From Owenia fusiformis (Eukaryota; Annelida; Polychaeta; Sabellida; Oweniidae): DNA of 64,000 nt. Below the pieces are notes generated by a model. The model was not told where the DNA came from. It worked only from the letters and a program-made list of their open reading frames with translations, and made no database searches. The stretch spans positions 20,013,564 to 20,077,563 of the forward strand of contig CAIIXF020000007.1 in assembly GCA_903813345.2 (NCBI GenBank). The letters are read 5' to 3'. A program made the position numbers and the translations under genes. Below, piece by piece: positions 10,961-22,099 of this stretch; position 1 is the first letter of the stretch; each line of letters starts with the position of its first letter.

Positions 10961-12321
10961 GTATCAACATTCAACAATCACATCTGCAAAATAACAGTTT
11001 ACATGTGACTTCATTGCTTTCAGGACTTTCAGTAGCAGAGATCCTAAAAAACCCTTGGTCTGTGCATCGGGAATTAGGTGCTGAGAAAGGGATATCAGTA
11101 CCCTACAGCGGCATTCAATTTCTGTCGGCTGGAAGAAGATGTTGGCAATGTCATCAGGGTCCTGACAAGGACAAATCCCAGAAGGAGAGAACACAAAGAA
11201 AAAGGGATTTAATGGTATGTAAAGCAAAAAAAAAAAAAATTGCTATGTGCATGTACTGTAGTCTTAAATATCCAATTTTCATACCCTTTATAGTGATTCT
11301 TATAGACATCCAGAGACATATAAAACATGTTTTATATGTCTCTGAGACATCAAATGCAGCAAGTAACATTTATTCCAAAGAGTTGAAGAAAGTTTATCAA
11401 ACTTTCAGATCATGCAGTAAAAGGCATATGTAAAACTTTGAAGAGTCTCAAGATTTGGTCGACAACAGTTCAATCATTTTTGCAACAGGTAACAGCAAAG
11501 CAGCAGTAATCATTTATGTCTCCTACATGAATATTGTCATAAACATGTCATTTTATTGATACCAGAGAAACAAGGACCATGATTTTAGCGTGAGAAGACA
11601 GAGAGTCCAGAGCACGAAAAAGAGGGGCTGTCCTGCAATGATTTTCGAGCTGCATGATCTGTATTTTCCAGAGTTCAAGGTATGTACAACCATGGTACAA
11701 TGCATGCAAATTAAAAACTTGTCTATTTAATGTGTACTTGTGTATTGGAAAATAGAATGTATAAATCACTTTGATTTACTCATTCATAATTGTTTCAATG
11801 ATATGCACAGATTATATGCACAGATTATATGCACAGATTATATGCATGCTGGTTTACATACACTGTATCAACCTCTGATGAAGAAGAGACACATCTTGTT
11901 CACAGTAATAAGGGTTTGTCTATAGTTATTATATTTAAAGCTTGAACAGCAGAGATGTTACATGTATTTTATTTGTAATTTTACCTATTGATTTTAGAAT
12001 AACAAGCAATTTACTTTTTTAATTTACTTTTTTTATTTTCAAGTAGAAGAACAAAACAATCTACCCATATTATGGACATCTTGAGTACATTTAGTTTGTT
12101 ACAGTGATGATTACACTTTGTGACAAACAACAACGTACCCAATTTTATGTATCTTGTATTTGTATTAGATATCACAGAACACTAGAAAAAGAAAGGCACT
12201 TGCCTCTCAAGAGCTCAGGAGGAAGTTGAGAGAAGGGGAGGCTAAAGCAGGTGCTGAGTTGTGTCATTTTATCAAATTCCCATCTGTTAGTGAACATATT
12301 GGCCATCCAACACAAGGAATT
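10961..12321 (+). CDS. Putative three-exon gene fragment, CaRF-like zinc/basic domain
   Basis: Three candidate exons joined in phase 0: 11024-11214 (acceptor TTGCTTTCAG; an alternative acceptor TTAATTTCAG would extend it to 10961; donor ATG|GTATGT), 11566-11679 (donor AAG|GTATGT, 38 codons) and 12178-12321 (acceptor ATATCACAG, donor ATT|GTGAGT, 48 codons). The joined product has CWQCHQG, a basic stretch KERTQRKRD, KKRGCPAMIFELHD and IKFPSVSEHIGHPTQGI. The GCPA pattern behind a basic region resembles CaRF/MULE-associated DNA-binding domains in invertebrate proteins. That is a resemblance from memory. Upstream and downstream exons were not found, and a TIR element sits 64 bases after exon 3. 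Confidence 0.45.
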
Positions 12322-12384
12322 GTGAGTAAATACAGTCCAAAATGTTTGATTGTATTATGGTTGAAATTGATGATTTTGATAATT

Positions 12385-13296
12385 GGGGTTTGTGTAAAAA
12401 ACCGGGTGACCGGGTAACCAGGTGACCGGGTAACCAGGTGACCAGGTGACCGGGTAACCAGGTGACCGGGTAACCGGGTACTTAACGTTCCTAGCGGGGT
12501 TAGGAATTTCTTAATCATAACGTTGGATCTGGACGATACATGGACCTTATTTTCGACGTCACGTTTTGAGGTTATTTTACATCGACATTGACGTCTTAGT
12601 AACGTTTCCTTAACTCACAAATATTTTGAAGCCATTTCCACAATGTTGAAATTCAACCATCCATCGACGTTTTGCTGAATATTTAAATAACGTCAGATCA
12701 ATACGGTCCATGAACGTCATTATTGACGTCGCGATTTGAGGTTATTTCAAATCGAAATAATGTCTCGACAACGATAAATTTTAACTTTAACAATTCATCG
12801 GAAATGAACCGACTTAGTGAGAACACAAAGTTTTTGTCATGTTTTTCTACCAACAAATATTTTGATATTAAAGGCCTGTTTTGACAACGTTGAATTTTAA
12901 CGTTTGAGTTACGTCACATACGGACCAATGTAGTAAAAAATCGAACGTTCCTGTTTGTTATGTTTTTCACACTAACAAACGTTACGGACACGTTACAACA
13001 ACGTTCTTTTTATACCATCAATAGATGTCTCATGTTTACGTTGCTTCCATGTGTAAAGAACTTATGAGCAACGTGACATGGACGCCAGTTTGCTGGATCG
13101 ATTATTTTAAAAAGTGCTCTGTCTCGTATAGGGTAAAAATATCGAACAGCAGTGCACTCGGTAGGATAAGTCTGTCAAATCAATTCGCTACTACATATCA
13201 GGGGAAATGTGGAACTGCGAAAGTTGGTAGCCCTGTTAGGAACGTTAGGTACCCGGTCGACCGGGTACCCGGTTACCCGGTTTTTTACACAAACCC
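12385..13296. mobile_element. 912-bp non-autonomous TIR transposon with 8-bp target duplication
   Basis: Ends GGGTTTGTGTAAAAAACCGG at the left and its exact reverse complement at the right (to 13296). It is flanked by direct TGATAATT at 12377-12384 and 13297-13304. Just inside the left end is an array of ACCGGGT/AACCAGGTG units (12401-12480). Both subterminal regions share GTTAGGAACGTTA-type sequence. Internal blocks around CATGGACCTTATTTTCGACG and the related CGGTCCATGAACGTCATTAT form a diverged inverted/direct repeat. An 8-bp duplication suggests hAT-like mobilisation. No transposase is encoded. Confidence 0.85.
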
Positions 13297-13304
13297 TGAT
13301 AATT

Positions 13305-13982
13305 CTTCAATTTGTTTCTTTAGATTATCTCATTATTTTGCATACGGATTGTTAGTTGTCACATTATAATGTAATACCCCTTGAAGTTGAACAATCTATT
13401 GAAAAACTCATCCTGATTTTTATAAAGCACAGATCTTGAAGGACAATCTACCAATCTTTTGTGAAAGCTTTAGAGTAAAATTATTTTGTTTTTACAGTAA
13501 ATATATTTATTTATAGGGTTTAGCCCTCAGAAAAAATTATTCCTAGACATCTGACAATTGAAAAGGATTGAGATGAAGTCAGTCAAAATTAAACAAATCG
13601 TCTTTGTTTTCTCACTCGACAGGGATGTTATACATATGTTTCTCATCATGTGGGTTTTGCTGTATTATTACTTATTATCCCACAAAATAAAGTTTGAGTA
13701 GGGGTTTAGAGAAGCTGTCTGTTTGTCTGTCTTTCTGTCTGTCTGTTCGTGTGTGGGTGATAACTTCAATACTGTTTGTCAATTTTGGTTCAATATCAAT
13801 CATGTCAATGGGATTGTGTCATATGGGTTGCGTCGTCTCAGAAGTTATTTTTATGTATACATGTGCATTAAAAATGTACATATACATGTATGAGTAATTT
13901 AATTGAAGTGATTTTAATTATTTGGCGGGATTTAACATTCCGTTGGGTTTTGAAATTTTTGAAGGAATTTTTTTGTATCACA
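13305..13982. other. Non-coding; CTGT microsatellite
   Basis: No gene recognised. A (CTGT/CTTT)n tract lies at about 13713-13750. Confidence 0.5.
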
Positions 13983-14204
13983 TTAAAATGTCCTCAAAAC
14001 CAACAGAATGGCTACAACTGTGGTCTATTTGCCATTGCCAATGCTACATCACTTGCCTTGGGGATAGCTCCAGAAACTGTTTTCTTTCACCAGGAAGACC
14101 TGAGGGAACACTTGAAACAGTGTTTCTTATCAGAACATATGACAATGTCCCCACACCACAAACGGACCAGTGCTACAAGATTGCCAGTACATCAACTAAA
14201 CCTA
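13983..14204 (+). pseudogene. Ulp1-type cysteine protease, C-terminal segment
   Basis: Encodes CPQNQQNGYNCGLFAIANAT (from 13989), then LREHLKQCFLSEHM. The Q...NG.NCGLFA block is the glutamine and catalytic cysteine region of Ulp1/C48 peptidases (cysteine codon 14019-14021). These cleave SUMO-like conjugates or occur as domains in transposon-encoded proteins. The catalytic His and Asp region expected upstream is not visible, so this is a C-terminal exon or remnant. The frame is cut at 14204 by a LINE insertion. A PHD finger at 15778-15934 on the other side fits the known Ulp1-PHD architecture of invertebrate proteins. Confidence 0.65.
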
Positions 14205-15610
14205 CTGTAAGCATTGACGAGTCAATTATCAACAAATAGAAAAAATGTTTTTTGATTTTCTTTGGAATGGCAAGGATAAGGTAAAAAGAAAGTCAGTAAT
14301 TGGAGCAATAGAAGACGGGGGGTTAAATGTTGTAGATGTTAAACTTAAAATACAAAGCCTGCAGTGTGGGTGGATTAGTAGATTATTAACAAGCAAAACA
14401 TCATGGAGATTATTTCCTTTACACTTGATAAAGAAAACAGGTCTTAAAGTAGAAACACTTTTGAACTGTAATTTTGATAAACAATCAATAAATGATCTGA
14501 ACATATTTACTCCTTTTTATAAGGAAATACTTTGCTCATTTAACACTTGTAAAACTTACGTAACAAATGACAAAATGAAAAATGACGATATATTCAGGGA
14601 AGTGTTATGGTTGAACAAACGATTTTTAAATGGAAGAAGTGTTTTATTTTATAAAAACTGGATTCAGTCTGGTTTTGTTTACGTAGGAGATTTCTTTAAT
14701 CCAAATGGCTCTTTTAAAAGTAGCCAAACTTTTATTCAAGCATTGCAAAGAAAAAAGAACTGGATGATAGAGTTGTATATTCTCAAAAGAACCATCATGA
14801 GTGTTTGTTCAAATGTTGATAAAAATATTTTACCTTTTATCAATATAAGGGATAAAACTAAATTTTTATTAGAAAACCACTTTGTTGAATTAGACGGTAA
14901 AAAAGCAAAATTTTTCTACAACATCCTGCGAAATCTTAAATTTGAGAGAAATATTCAAGAGACTCACTGGAATGCTTGTTTTAATATTATAGAACAACAC
15001 CTTTGGAAAAATATATATGATCAAAAATTAATAAATATGAGCTATACATATTTTTCAGAGTTAAATTTTAAACTCTTAAACAACTTATTGGCATGTGGAT
15101 CTCTTGTATCAAAATGGAATAACAAAGTCTCAAAAAATTGTTTAATATGTAATCAATTGCACAATATTAAGCACATGATATTTGAATGCCATAAGGTTAA
15201 ACCCTTGTGGAATAAAATTGGAAGAGTGTTAAAATGTGATATTCAATATAAACATATTGTTATTGGTTATCCATTTGGAAACACTATAACTAAATATAGA
15301 AACATAATTTTAACAATTGCAGGATTGACTATATACAATAACTGGTGTAAATATTCGGAAGAAAAAGAAAACTGGAAAATTTTCGACATAACAAATGCAT
15401 TTATCAAAAATGCGTTTTATTATTCTCAAATTTTTAATATGACAAAAGATGTAATACTATCAAAATGGATAACCAAATGTGTATTAGAAATGTAATTGAC
15501 TTTGTATGAATGTATCATTACGTCTCTTTTTGTTTATATTTTATGCATTACATTATTTGTAATCATTATAAACAATGTATGAATGTACCAAAATAGGAAA
15601 TAAAAAAAAA
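14205..15610 (+). mobile_element. 5'-truncated L1/Tx1-type LINE insertion
   Basis: Flanked by the direct repeat ACTAAACCTA at 14195-14204 and 15611-15620. It ends in an A-rich tail (AAATAAAAAAAAA). This is a classic target-primed reverse-transcription footprint. It interrupts the Ulp1-like frame. Only the 3' 1.4 kb of the element is present. Confidence 0.9.
14245..15495 (+). pseudogene. LINE ORF2 protein, C-terminal 416 residues
   Basis: Starts MFFDFLWNGKDKVKRKSVIG, followed by EDGGLNVVDVKLKIQSLQCGW. This is the thumb region immediately after the reverse-transcriptase palm in L1/Tx1-clade ORF2 proteins (FLW.GK..R......EGGL...D). At residues 301-317 there is a zinc-knuckle-like CLICNQLHNIKHMIFECH. 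The frame is intact to its stop at 15493-15495 but lacks the endonuclease and catalytic palm because of 5' truncation. An uninterrupted 416-codon frame suggests the insertion is relatively young compared with its surroundings. Confidence 0.85.
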
Positions 15611-15644
15611 ACTAAACCTAAGCATTTATTGCAAATGTTTAATA

Positions 15645-15775
15645 TATAAGCACAAAGGCCAAAGGGAAGGGTGACCAAAAACTTTAAAGAAACCCAACAA
15701 GAAAAGCAAACTGTGTAAGTGTAAATCTGTCATAAGAAAAGTAGACCCTATATATCCCAAAACCATAATCTAAGA
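15645..15775 (+). repeat. Dispersed repeat copy (TATAAGCAC family)
   Basis: ATATATAAGCAC..CCAAAGGGAA through CCTATATATCCCAAAACC is shared with 35628-35770 and 40180-40280 in the same orientation. A short related piece lies at 16430-16456. The 35.6-kb copy lies inside the TIR element at 35483-38128, so this may be a scrap of that family. Confidence 0.6.
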
Positions 15776-15777
15776 CA

Positions 15778-15934
15778 TACTGGTTGTCCCATGGTACGCT
15801 GCGATGGCTGTTTTAACTGGTTCCACAACAAATGTCTCAACCTTAATGCCAGGGAAGTTGCCAAGTTGATAAGTGATAAACGTTTTGACTGCCCCCAGTG
15901 CACAAATGAGTCAAGGGGCACAGACATTTATTAA
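15778..15934 (+). pseudogene. PHD finger, partial
   Basis: Frame with CPMVRCDGCFNWFHNKCLNL and CPQCTNESRG, ending at a stop at 15932-15934. The CDGC, WFH..C and CPQC elements are the second half of a C4HC3 PHD zinc finger (chromatin reader fold). The first zinc pair is not present, because the repeat at 15645-15775 sits where it should be. Placed after the Ulp1 segment with the LINE between, it probably belonged to the same gene. Confidence 0.65.
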
Positions 15935-16544
15935 CATTCCCCAAGTTTATCCATCTGCTCACATTCCATGTTCAGTCTGCAACCTGTTTGGTTCTGCAAT
16001 CTGTTTGGTCCTGATATCCCTTTTAAAACATATCCCTCCCTTGTATGCATGTTACCTGCCTTCCCCCTCTTGCCCGCCCAACAACTAGCTTGCAGTCTGC
16101 AAGGTGACAGTCTGTAGGTTAGCTGTGGCCCAAACAGCCTTTTTCAAGGCTATTCCCCTCTGCAGGAAGGGGTACTGTCACAATCTAGTGGCAGTAGAGC
16201 CATGCTTCAAGTTTAGTAACCACCAACAAACTTGTAATGCTACCTAGCCTAGCTAGAAGGTCCCAAGTCCTCAAAAAAGCAGAGGGCAAGTCATAATGAA
16301 CAGACATACATTTTATGTACAATATTGCAGTATTGTAATCATAGAAGTCACAACATATCTGACAACTTTTTTTTAAAAATTAACCCGCTCTGGGTTCTTA
16401 AGGACAGTCGAGCAGCGTGTGTATATTTAGAAATATATAAGCACTAGTGTCAAAGGGAAAAAAGGGTAGGGTGCTTCCTCTGGTGTGTCTGAGCGTTAAC
16501 ATCTGCAGCCTCTAGTCAGATCGACTAACAAAACAACCTTTTTT

Positions 16545-16660
16545 GGGGTTGTCGAGTTGGTCGAGTTGGCCGAGAGGGCTTGAGCGCCAGCACGTTTAGG
16601 CTATGCGATTGGGGCCGTAACCACGAGGTTGCTAGTTCGAGACGCGTGTGCTCCTTGCGT
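16545..16660 (+). ncRNA. tRNA-derived (SINE-like) pol III promoter region
   Basis: GTTGGCCGAGAGGGC (16565-16579) resembles an A box, and GGTTGCTAGTTCGAGAC (16627-16643) a B box (core GTTCGAGAC), at tRNA-Leu/Ser-like spacing. The flanks do not form a convincing acceptor stem, so this is more likely a SINE head than a tRNA gene. The body after it is AT-rich without a recognised tail. Confidence 0.5.
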
Positions 16661-17372
16661 TTATTCATTTATTACTTGACAAGCAGATTGAAAATACTGT
16701 CACAAATTTTAGAATTTTTTTAAATTAATTTTTTTAATAAGTTAGTGTCGTGACGATACGGTAGCTTCACAGTTAGATTAGACCAGTGTCTTAGATGTAT
16801 TTATATATTCCTTACTTACCACCAGTGTATAGTAGTCAATCTTTATAGATTTGAGTCATTTTCTCAATCATTTGAAAACTTTTGAATATTTTTATGGAGG
16901 CCGCCATCTTGCTTTGACGTCATCAGAAAGTTACTTCCGTTGTAAAATTCAAAAACCACGTGAAGAAAATTCACCCAAAAACCTACATTACTCAGGTTAG
17001 AGTTTAGTTTGTACAATACAATTAGTATCTTTATATTAATTAGTATCTAGCGGTTCTATTCAGCTAGTTTATAAAGTAACTCAAGGCTTAACCACCTCAA
17101 AATCTAGTGTTTAAGGTTAGATTAAACTGTTTGAAAGTTTTGTGACATTTTCGTCATGATCAAGAGCACGATCTTTTCAATCATCAATTTCTCGTTTAAT
17201 TTGTCATTGATGCATTAATTATGACTGTGATTTGCAAAACTATATTATGTAATTCAATTCCCCAGTGAGAGTTTATTCATTTTTTGCATTTTAATGACGA
17301 TTTTTGGACTTGTGAAACGAAGTCACGTGACCTGGACTTGGTTTCGATATACATGTACATATATAACCGGGG
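16661..17372. other. Unassigned non-coding sequence
   Basis: No frame or repeat recognised between the SINE-like head and the TATA motif upstream of the satellite. Confidence 0.4.
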
Positions 17373-17380
17373 TATAAATA
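17373..17380 (+). promoter_or_regulatory. Candidate TATA box upstream of the satellite
   Basis: TATAAATA in a locally GC-richer context (CCGGGGTATAAATACGGAG), about 112 bases before the first satellite monomer. It is a good match to a pol II TATA element. No evidence of transcription can be seen from sequence. Confidence 0.35.
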
Positions 17381-17484
17381 CGGAGTGGGCATACAACAAG
17401 CCAGACACGTAGGCAACTTTTGATTGGAACACATCTCCCGTGCCAGTGTTTCATTTGGGAATTGATGAGAAACTTAGAAGATTT

Positions 17485-18010
17485 GCTGGATCGAGGAACT
17501 TTGTCATTTCCAGACATAGTTTAGAATATTCCAGCCTGTTTGAAGAAATACTGCAGGATCGAGGAACTTTGTCATTTCCAGACATAGTCTAGATAACTCC
17601 AGCCTGATTGAAGGAATACAGCTGGACCGAGAAACTTTGTCATTTCCAGGCAAAGTTTTAGAATATTTCAGCCCGATTGAAGAATTACTGCTGGACCGTA
17701 AACTTTGTCAATTTCAGGCATAGTTTAGAATATTCCAGCCCGTTTGATGAAATACAGCTGGACCGAGAAACTTTGTCAATTTCAGGCATAGTTTAGAATA
17801 TTCCAGCCCGTTTGATGAAATACTGCTGAACCGAGAAACTTTGTCATTTCCAGGCAAAGTTTTAGAATATTCCAGCCCGTTTGATGAAATACTGCTGAAC
17901 CGAGAAACTTTGTCATTTCCAGGCAAAGTTTTAGAATATTTCAGCCCGATTGAGGAATTACTGCTGGACCGAGAAACTTTGTCATTACCAGACTTAGTTT
18001 ATATTATTCC
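17485..18010 (+). repeat. Satellite block 1, 68/69-bp monomers
   Basis: About seven to eight monomers of the type GAGAAACTTTGTCATTTCCA..CATAGTTTAGAATATTCCAGCC..TTGAAGAAATACTGCTGGACC. Successive starts 17493, 17561 and 17629 give a 68-bp period. Some monomers carry one extra base (69). Short minus-strand frames through the array are a by-product of the repeat. Confidence 0.95.
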
Positions 18011-18059
18011 AGCCTGATTGAGAAGGAGTGCCATCAACTTGTATTTTCAGGTGTTATTA

Positions 18060-18350
18060 AGTAACTTGTTTTTCTATTGTTAACTTGAGAAACGTTGCCA
18101 TTTTTCGAAATCAATTGTTAACTTGAGAAACGTTGCCATTTTTCGAAATCAATTGTTAACTTGAGAAACTTTGCCATTTTTCGAAATCAATTGTTAACTT
18201 GAGAAACTTTGCCATTTTCAAGATCAAGAAACTTATTTAGCAATTAATGTTTTTCTATTGTTAACTTGAGAAACTTTGCCATTTTTGAGGTTGAGAAACT
18301 TACATTATTATTTTCATAATTTAGTTAACTTGAGAAACTTAGCCATTTTT
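18060..18350 (+). repeat. Satellite block 2, 38-bp units
   Basis: TTGTTAACTTGAGAAACGTT-type units with starts at 18077 and 18115 (38-bp period), about four clear and two degenerate copies. The GAGAAAC.TTGCCATTT core is shared with the flanking 68-bp monomers, so it looks like a truncated derivative. Confidence 0.9.
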
Positions 18351-18359
18351 AGATCAATT

Positions 18360-19740
18360 ATATGTCATCCATTTGTTGACTGAAGTAACATTGCTGGACT
18401 GAAGAACTTTGCCATTTCCAGACAAAGTTCATAATATTCCAGCCTGATTGAGGAACTTTGCTGGATTGAGAAACTTTGTCATTTCTTGACATAGTTTATA
18501 CAACATTCCAGCCTGACTGAAGAAACTTTGCTGGACTGAGGAACTTTGCCATTTCCAGACAAAGTTCATAGTATTCCAGCCTGATTGAGGAATTTTGCTG
18601 GATTGAGAAACTCTGTCATTTCCCGACATAGTTTATACAATATTCCAGCCTGACTGAAGTAACATTGCTGGACTGAAGTAACATTGCTGGACTGAAGAAC
18701 TTTGCCATTTCCAGACAAAGTTCATAATATTCCAGCCTGATTGAGGAACTTTGCTGGATTGAGAAACTTTGTCATTTCCCGACATAGTTTATACAACATT
18801 CCAGCCTGACTGAAGAAACTTTGCTGGACTGAGGAACTTTGCCATTTCCAGACAAAGTTCATAGTATTCCAGCCTGATTGAGGAATTTTGCTGGATTGAG
18901 AAACTCTGTCATTTCCCGACATAGTTTATACAATATTCCAGCCTGACAGAAGAAATACTGCTGGTTTGAGGAACTTTGCCATTTCCAGACAAAGTTCATA
19001 ATATTCCAGCCTGATTGAGGAACTTTGCTGGATTGAGAAACTTTGTCATTTCCCGACATAGTTTATACAATATTCCAGCCTGACGGAAGAAATATTGCTG
19101 GTTTGAGGAACTTTGCCATTTCCAGACAAAGTTCATAATATACCAGCCTGATTGAGGAACTTTGCTGGATTGAGAAACTTTGTCATTTCCCGACATAGTT
19201 TATACAATATTCCAGCCTGACGGAAGAAATACTGCTGGTTTGAGGAACTTTGCCATTTCCAGACAAAGTTCATAATATTCCAGCCTGATTGAGGAATTTT
19301 GCTGGATTGAGAAACTCTGTCATTTCCAGACATAGTTTATACAACATTCCAGCCTGACTGAAGTAACATTGCTGGACTGAAGAACTTTGCCATTTCCAGA
19401 CAAAGTTCATAATATTCCAGCCTGATTGAGGAATTTTGCTGGATTGAGAAACTCTGTCATTTCCAGACATAGTTTATACAATATTCCAGCCTGACTGAAG
19501 AAATACTGCTAGACTGAGGAACTTTGTCATTTCCAGACAAAGTTCATAATATTCCAGCCTGATTGAGGAACTTTGCCATTTCCAGACAAAGTTCATAATA
19601 TTCCAGCCTGACTGAAGAAATACTGCTAGACTGAGGAACTTTGTCACTTCCAGGCATAGTCTATACTCCAGCCTATTTGAAGAACTTCGCTAGATTGAGA
19701 AACTCTGTCATTTCCAGACTTATTTACGGACTTATACCCC
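18360..19740 (+). repeat. Satellite block 3, 137-bp higher-order repeat
   Basis: Alternating monomers (one with TTTGCCATTTCCAGACAAAG, the other with TTTGTCATTTCCCGACATAG) form a 137-bp dimer repeated about ten times. Equivalent points fall at 18859, 18996, 19133 and 19270. The 137-bp period is not a multiple of three, so the repeated minus-strand frames are not a gene. Confidence 0.95.
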
Positions 19741-20346
19741 ATTGATTGCGCCGAGTCCAGAATACTAGAGACAATTGTGTGCACAAGGATAATTATATAT
19801 AGGACTCTTATAATTAGTGTTTTATTGACAGTGATCACGTATCAAGAACTTTTATATAGTGCCTCAGTTACTGAAAACATCGATTTCCATGTATTAATTT
19901 GATGGGCTATAAATGCCACAATATATGTGTTATATATAAAATTGTATATGAATGTTATGTAGTGATTTCCCACGTGTGTATTTAACGTATACCCTGAGAC
20001 CCACAGTGACACAGTCTATTAAACAACATCCACACTACCATAATTAGGCTGAATGTTACAATACATTGGGTATTATAGTTTAATATACTCATATTTGAAT
20101 TGACACTTCTACATGTAAGCTCGGGATGAAAGGTGAGTGTGATTGTATCAATAACTGTGCTTTATTGTGTTAATTGAATCTTGTTTCGAATGCAGAAAAA
20201 CAAGAGAATTTAATTCAAAGTCAGTGACATTTTAAATTCTGATGTTAAGAGTGAAAAGATATATTTTTCAATGTTTTATATATTTTATTATTGAAAAAGC
20301 TCTCACTTGGTTGTTCAATCAGAGCCCTGGTGCCTGATTAGTATTA

Positions 20347-21966
20347 TTAGACTCCAGATTGAAAATCTGGAGTCTATTGTTTTTGCCTGTTTTCTTTTTT
20401 CTTTCTTTCTTTCTTTCTTCCTCCTAACAGATTTTCTCTCCAACTATAACATCTTACTTAATCCAACCTACATGGTTGACTAGGGAATGTATCTGGCTTT
20501 CTGGGAAATTAGGTCAAATTTTTATTTAGGTCATAGGTCAAGAACTAGGTCAAATCCAGTACTTTGTCACTTTCTTCGATTTTCTCAGTCGTCCTTCAAT
20601 ATTTTCGATCCGTTTTTTTTTCATTGTGTTCCTCATAAAAAAGTAGAAAAGCTAAGGTCGATTTAGTTTTTTGGTATCTCAAACCGATTTGAGATATCAG
20701 TGTCCGAAAACGAGGTCCAAAAAAAGTTCTCCGAATCCAATGTCCAGGATATCAGTGTTATAGGAAATTTTCTCAGGATTCAGAATCTGAAAACCAAATT
20801 TCGATTTGACTTCCGGTTCAGAAGTTATGGCGTTTTGAAAATTCAAAAATCGCTAAATTTGGTGCCCGATGTTAATTCAATGGGAAAACATATTTTTTTG
20901 AAGTGTAAAATACGAGATATAGACTAAGCACAGCTAAACATAATGGAAGCCCATAAAAGAAAGGGACCTCAAAACCTTCTTTTCATAAAAATTTGGACAC
21001 CAAAATGCCTAGGTCAAAATCTAGGTCAAATTCAAAGTTTTTCCTTATTTTTGCGATTCAGACACTACACTTGAATTATATTCTTCGAAATTTTGTATAC
21101 ATGTAGCCAAGACTGTGCTAATAGTGTTAGCCTTTTGCCGTCAGGAAGTATTTTGATCCACTTTTGAGATATGGTGTCCGAAAAGTAGGTCAAAATAAAA
21201 AATTCTCCGAATTTAACGTATGAGTTATGAATTAAGACTGAAATTTTCTCAGGAATAAGAAATCTGCAAACCAAATTTCAATCCAACTTCCGGTTCGTAA
21301 GTTATGACATTTTGAAAGCTCAAAAATTGCTAAATTTGGTGCCCCATGTTACGTTAATGAGAAAAAAGATCATTTTTTTGAAGTGTAAAATACCAGATAT
21401 AAACTGAGTACAGCTTAACATTCTGAAAGCCTATAAAAGGAGGGGACCTAGAAGGCTATCTAGCTTTAAAATTTGGACATCAAAATGCCTAGGTCAAAAT
21501 CTAGGTCAAATTCATTGTTTTTCCTTATTTTTGCAAGTCTGACATTACACTTTAATGATTTGCTTCGAAATTTTGTATACAGGTAGCAAAGAGTGTGCTT
21601 ATAGTGTTAGCCTTCTGCCGTCAGAAAGTATTTTGACCCACTTTTGAGATATGGTGTCTGAAAAGTAGTCAAAATAAAAAGTTCTCCAAATTTAACGTAT
21701 GAGTTATGAATTAAGGGTAGAATTTTCTCAGGAATCAGAATCTTTAAACCAAATTTCGATCCAACTTCTGATTAGATAGTTATAGCAGTTTGAAGTCTCG
21801 AAAAGTCGATATGATGATATCCCCATGTTAAGCCAATGGAGTCGAAGATAACATTCTTAAGAGTTGTCTAAATGTCTATATTCTAGCTGACTCAGCTTAT
21901 TCTGAATGATCAGCTTACAAGTATTTGGATGACTCAGCTTAAAAAAAGTCTGAAATCTGGAGTCTT
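20347..21966. repeat. ~478-bp tandem repeat bounded by short inverted ends
   Basis: Left end TTAGACTCCAGATT (20347-20360), immediately followed by its own inverse. Right end AAATCTGGAGTCTTA (21952-21966). In between, three diverged copies of a ~478-bp unit start near 20702 (TCCGAAAACG), 21178 (TCCGAAAAGT) and 21659 (TCTGAAAAGT). Each carries AATGCCTAGGTCAAAATCTA and TTGGTGCCC.ATGTTA blocks. No coding capacity. A CTTT microsatellite lies at 20397-20420. Confidence 0.75.
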
Positions 21967-22099
21967 AAATTGAACTTGTTCAATTTACATGTCTAGTTAT
22001 ATTTGTTTCCGGTAATACCATAGCCAAATTTTTCCAAGGGAGGGGGGACCAACAATTCCTGCATTAAAAGTGCTCGGAATTTAAATTTTTCTCTTATAT

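Noticed and set aside
15700-15760. First zinc pair of the PHD finger (LCKCKS)
   Set aside because: The same bases belong to the dispersed TATAAGCAC repeat, so the match is coincidental.
16551-16650. Functional tRNA-Leu/Ser gene
   Set aside because: The acceptor stem does not pair well and the anticodon arm is unclear. Kept as a SINE-like head instead.
17714-19470. Series of 66-70-codon minus-strand frames beginning MSGNDKVSQSS or similar
   Set aside because: They recur every 137 bases in the satellite and shift frame from unit to unit. They are open only because the repeat lacks stops in one frame.
17485-19740. CRISPR-like array
   Set aside because: Units are contiguous monomers without unique spacers, in a eukaryotic context. 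This is a satellite.
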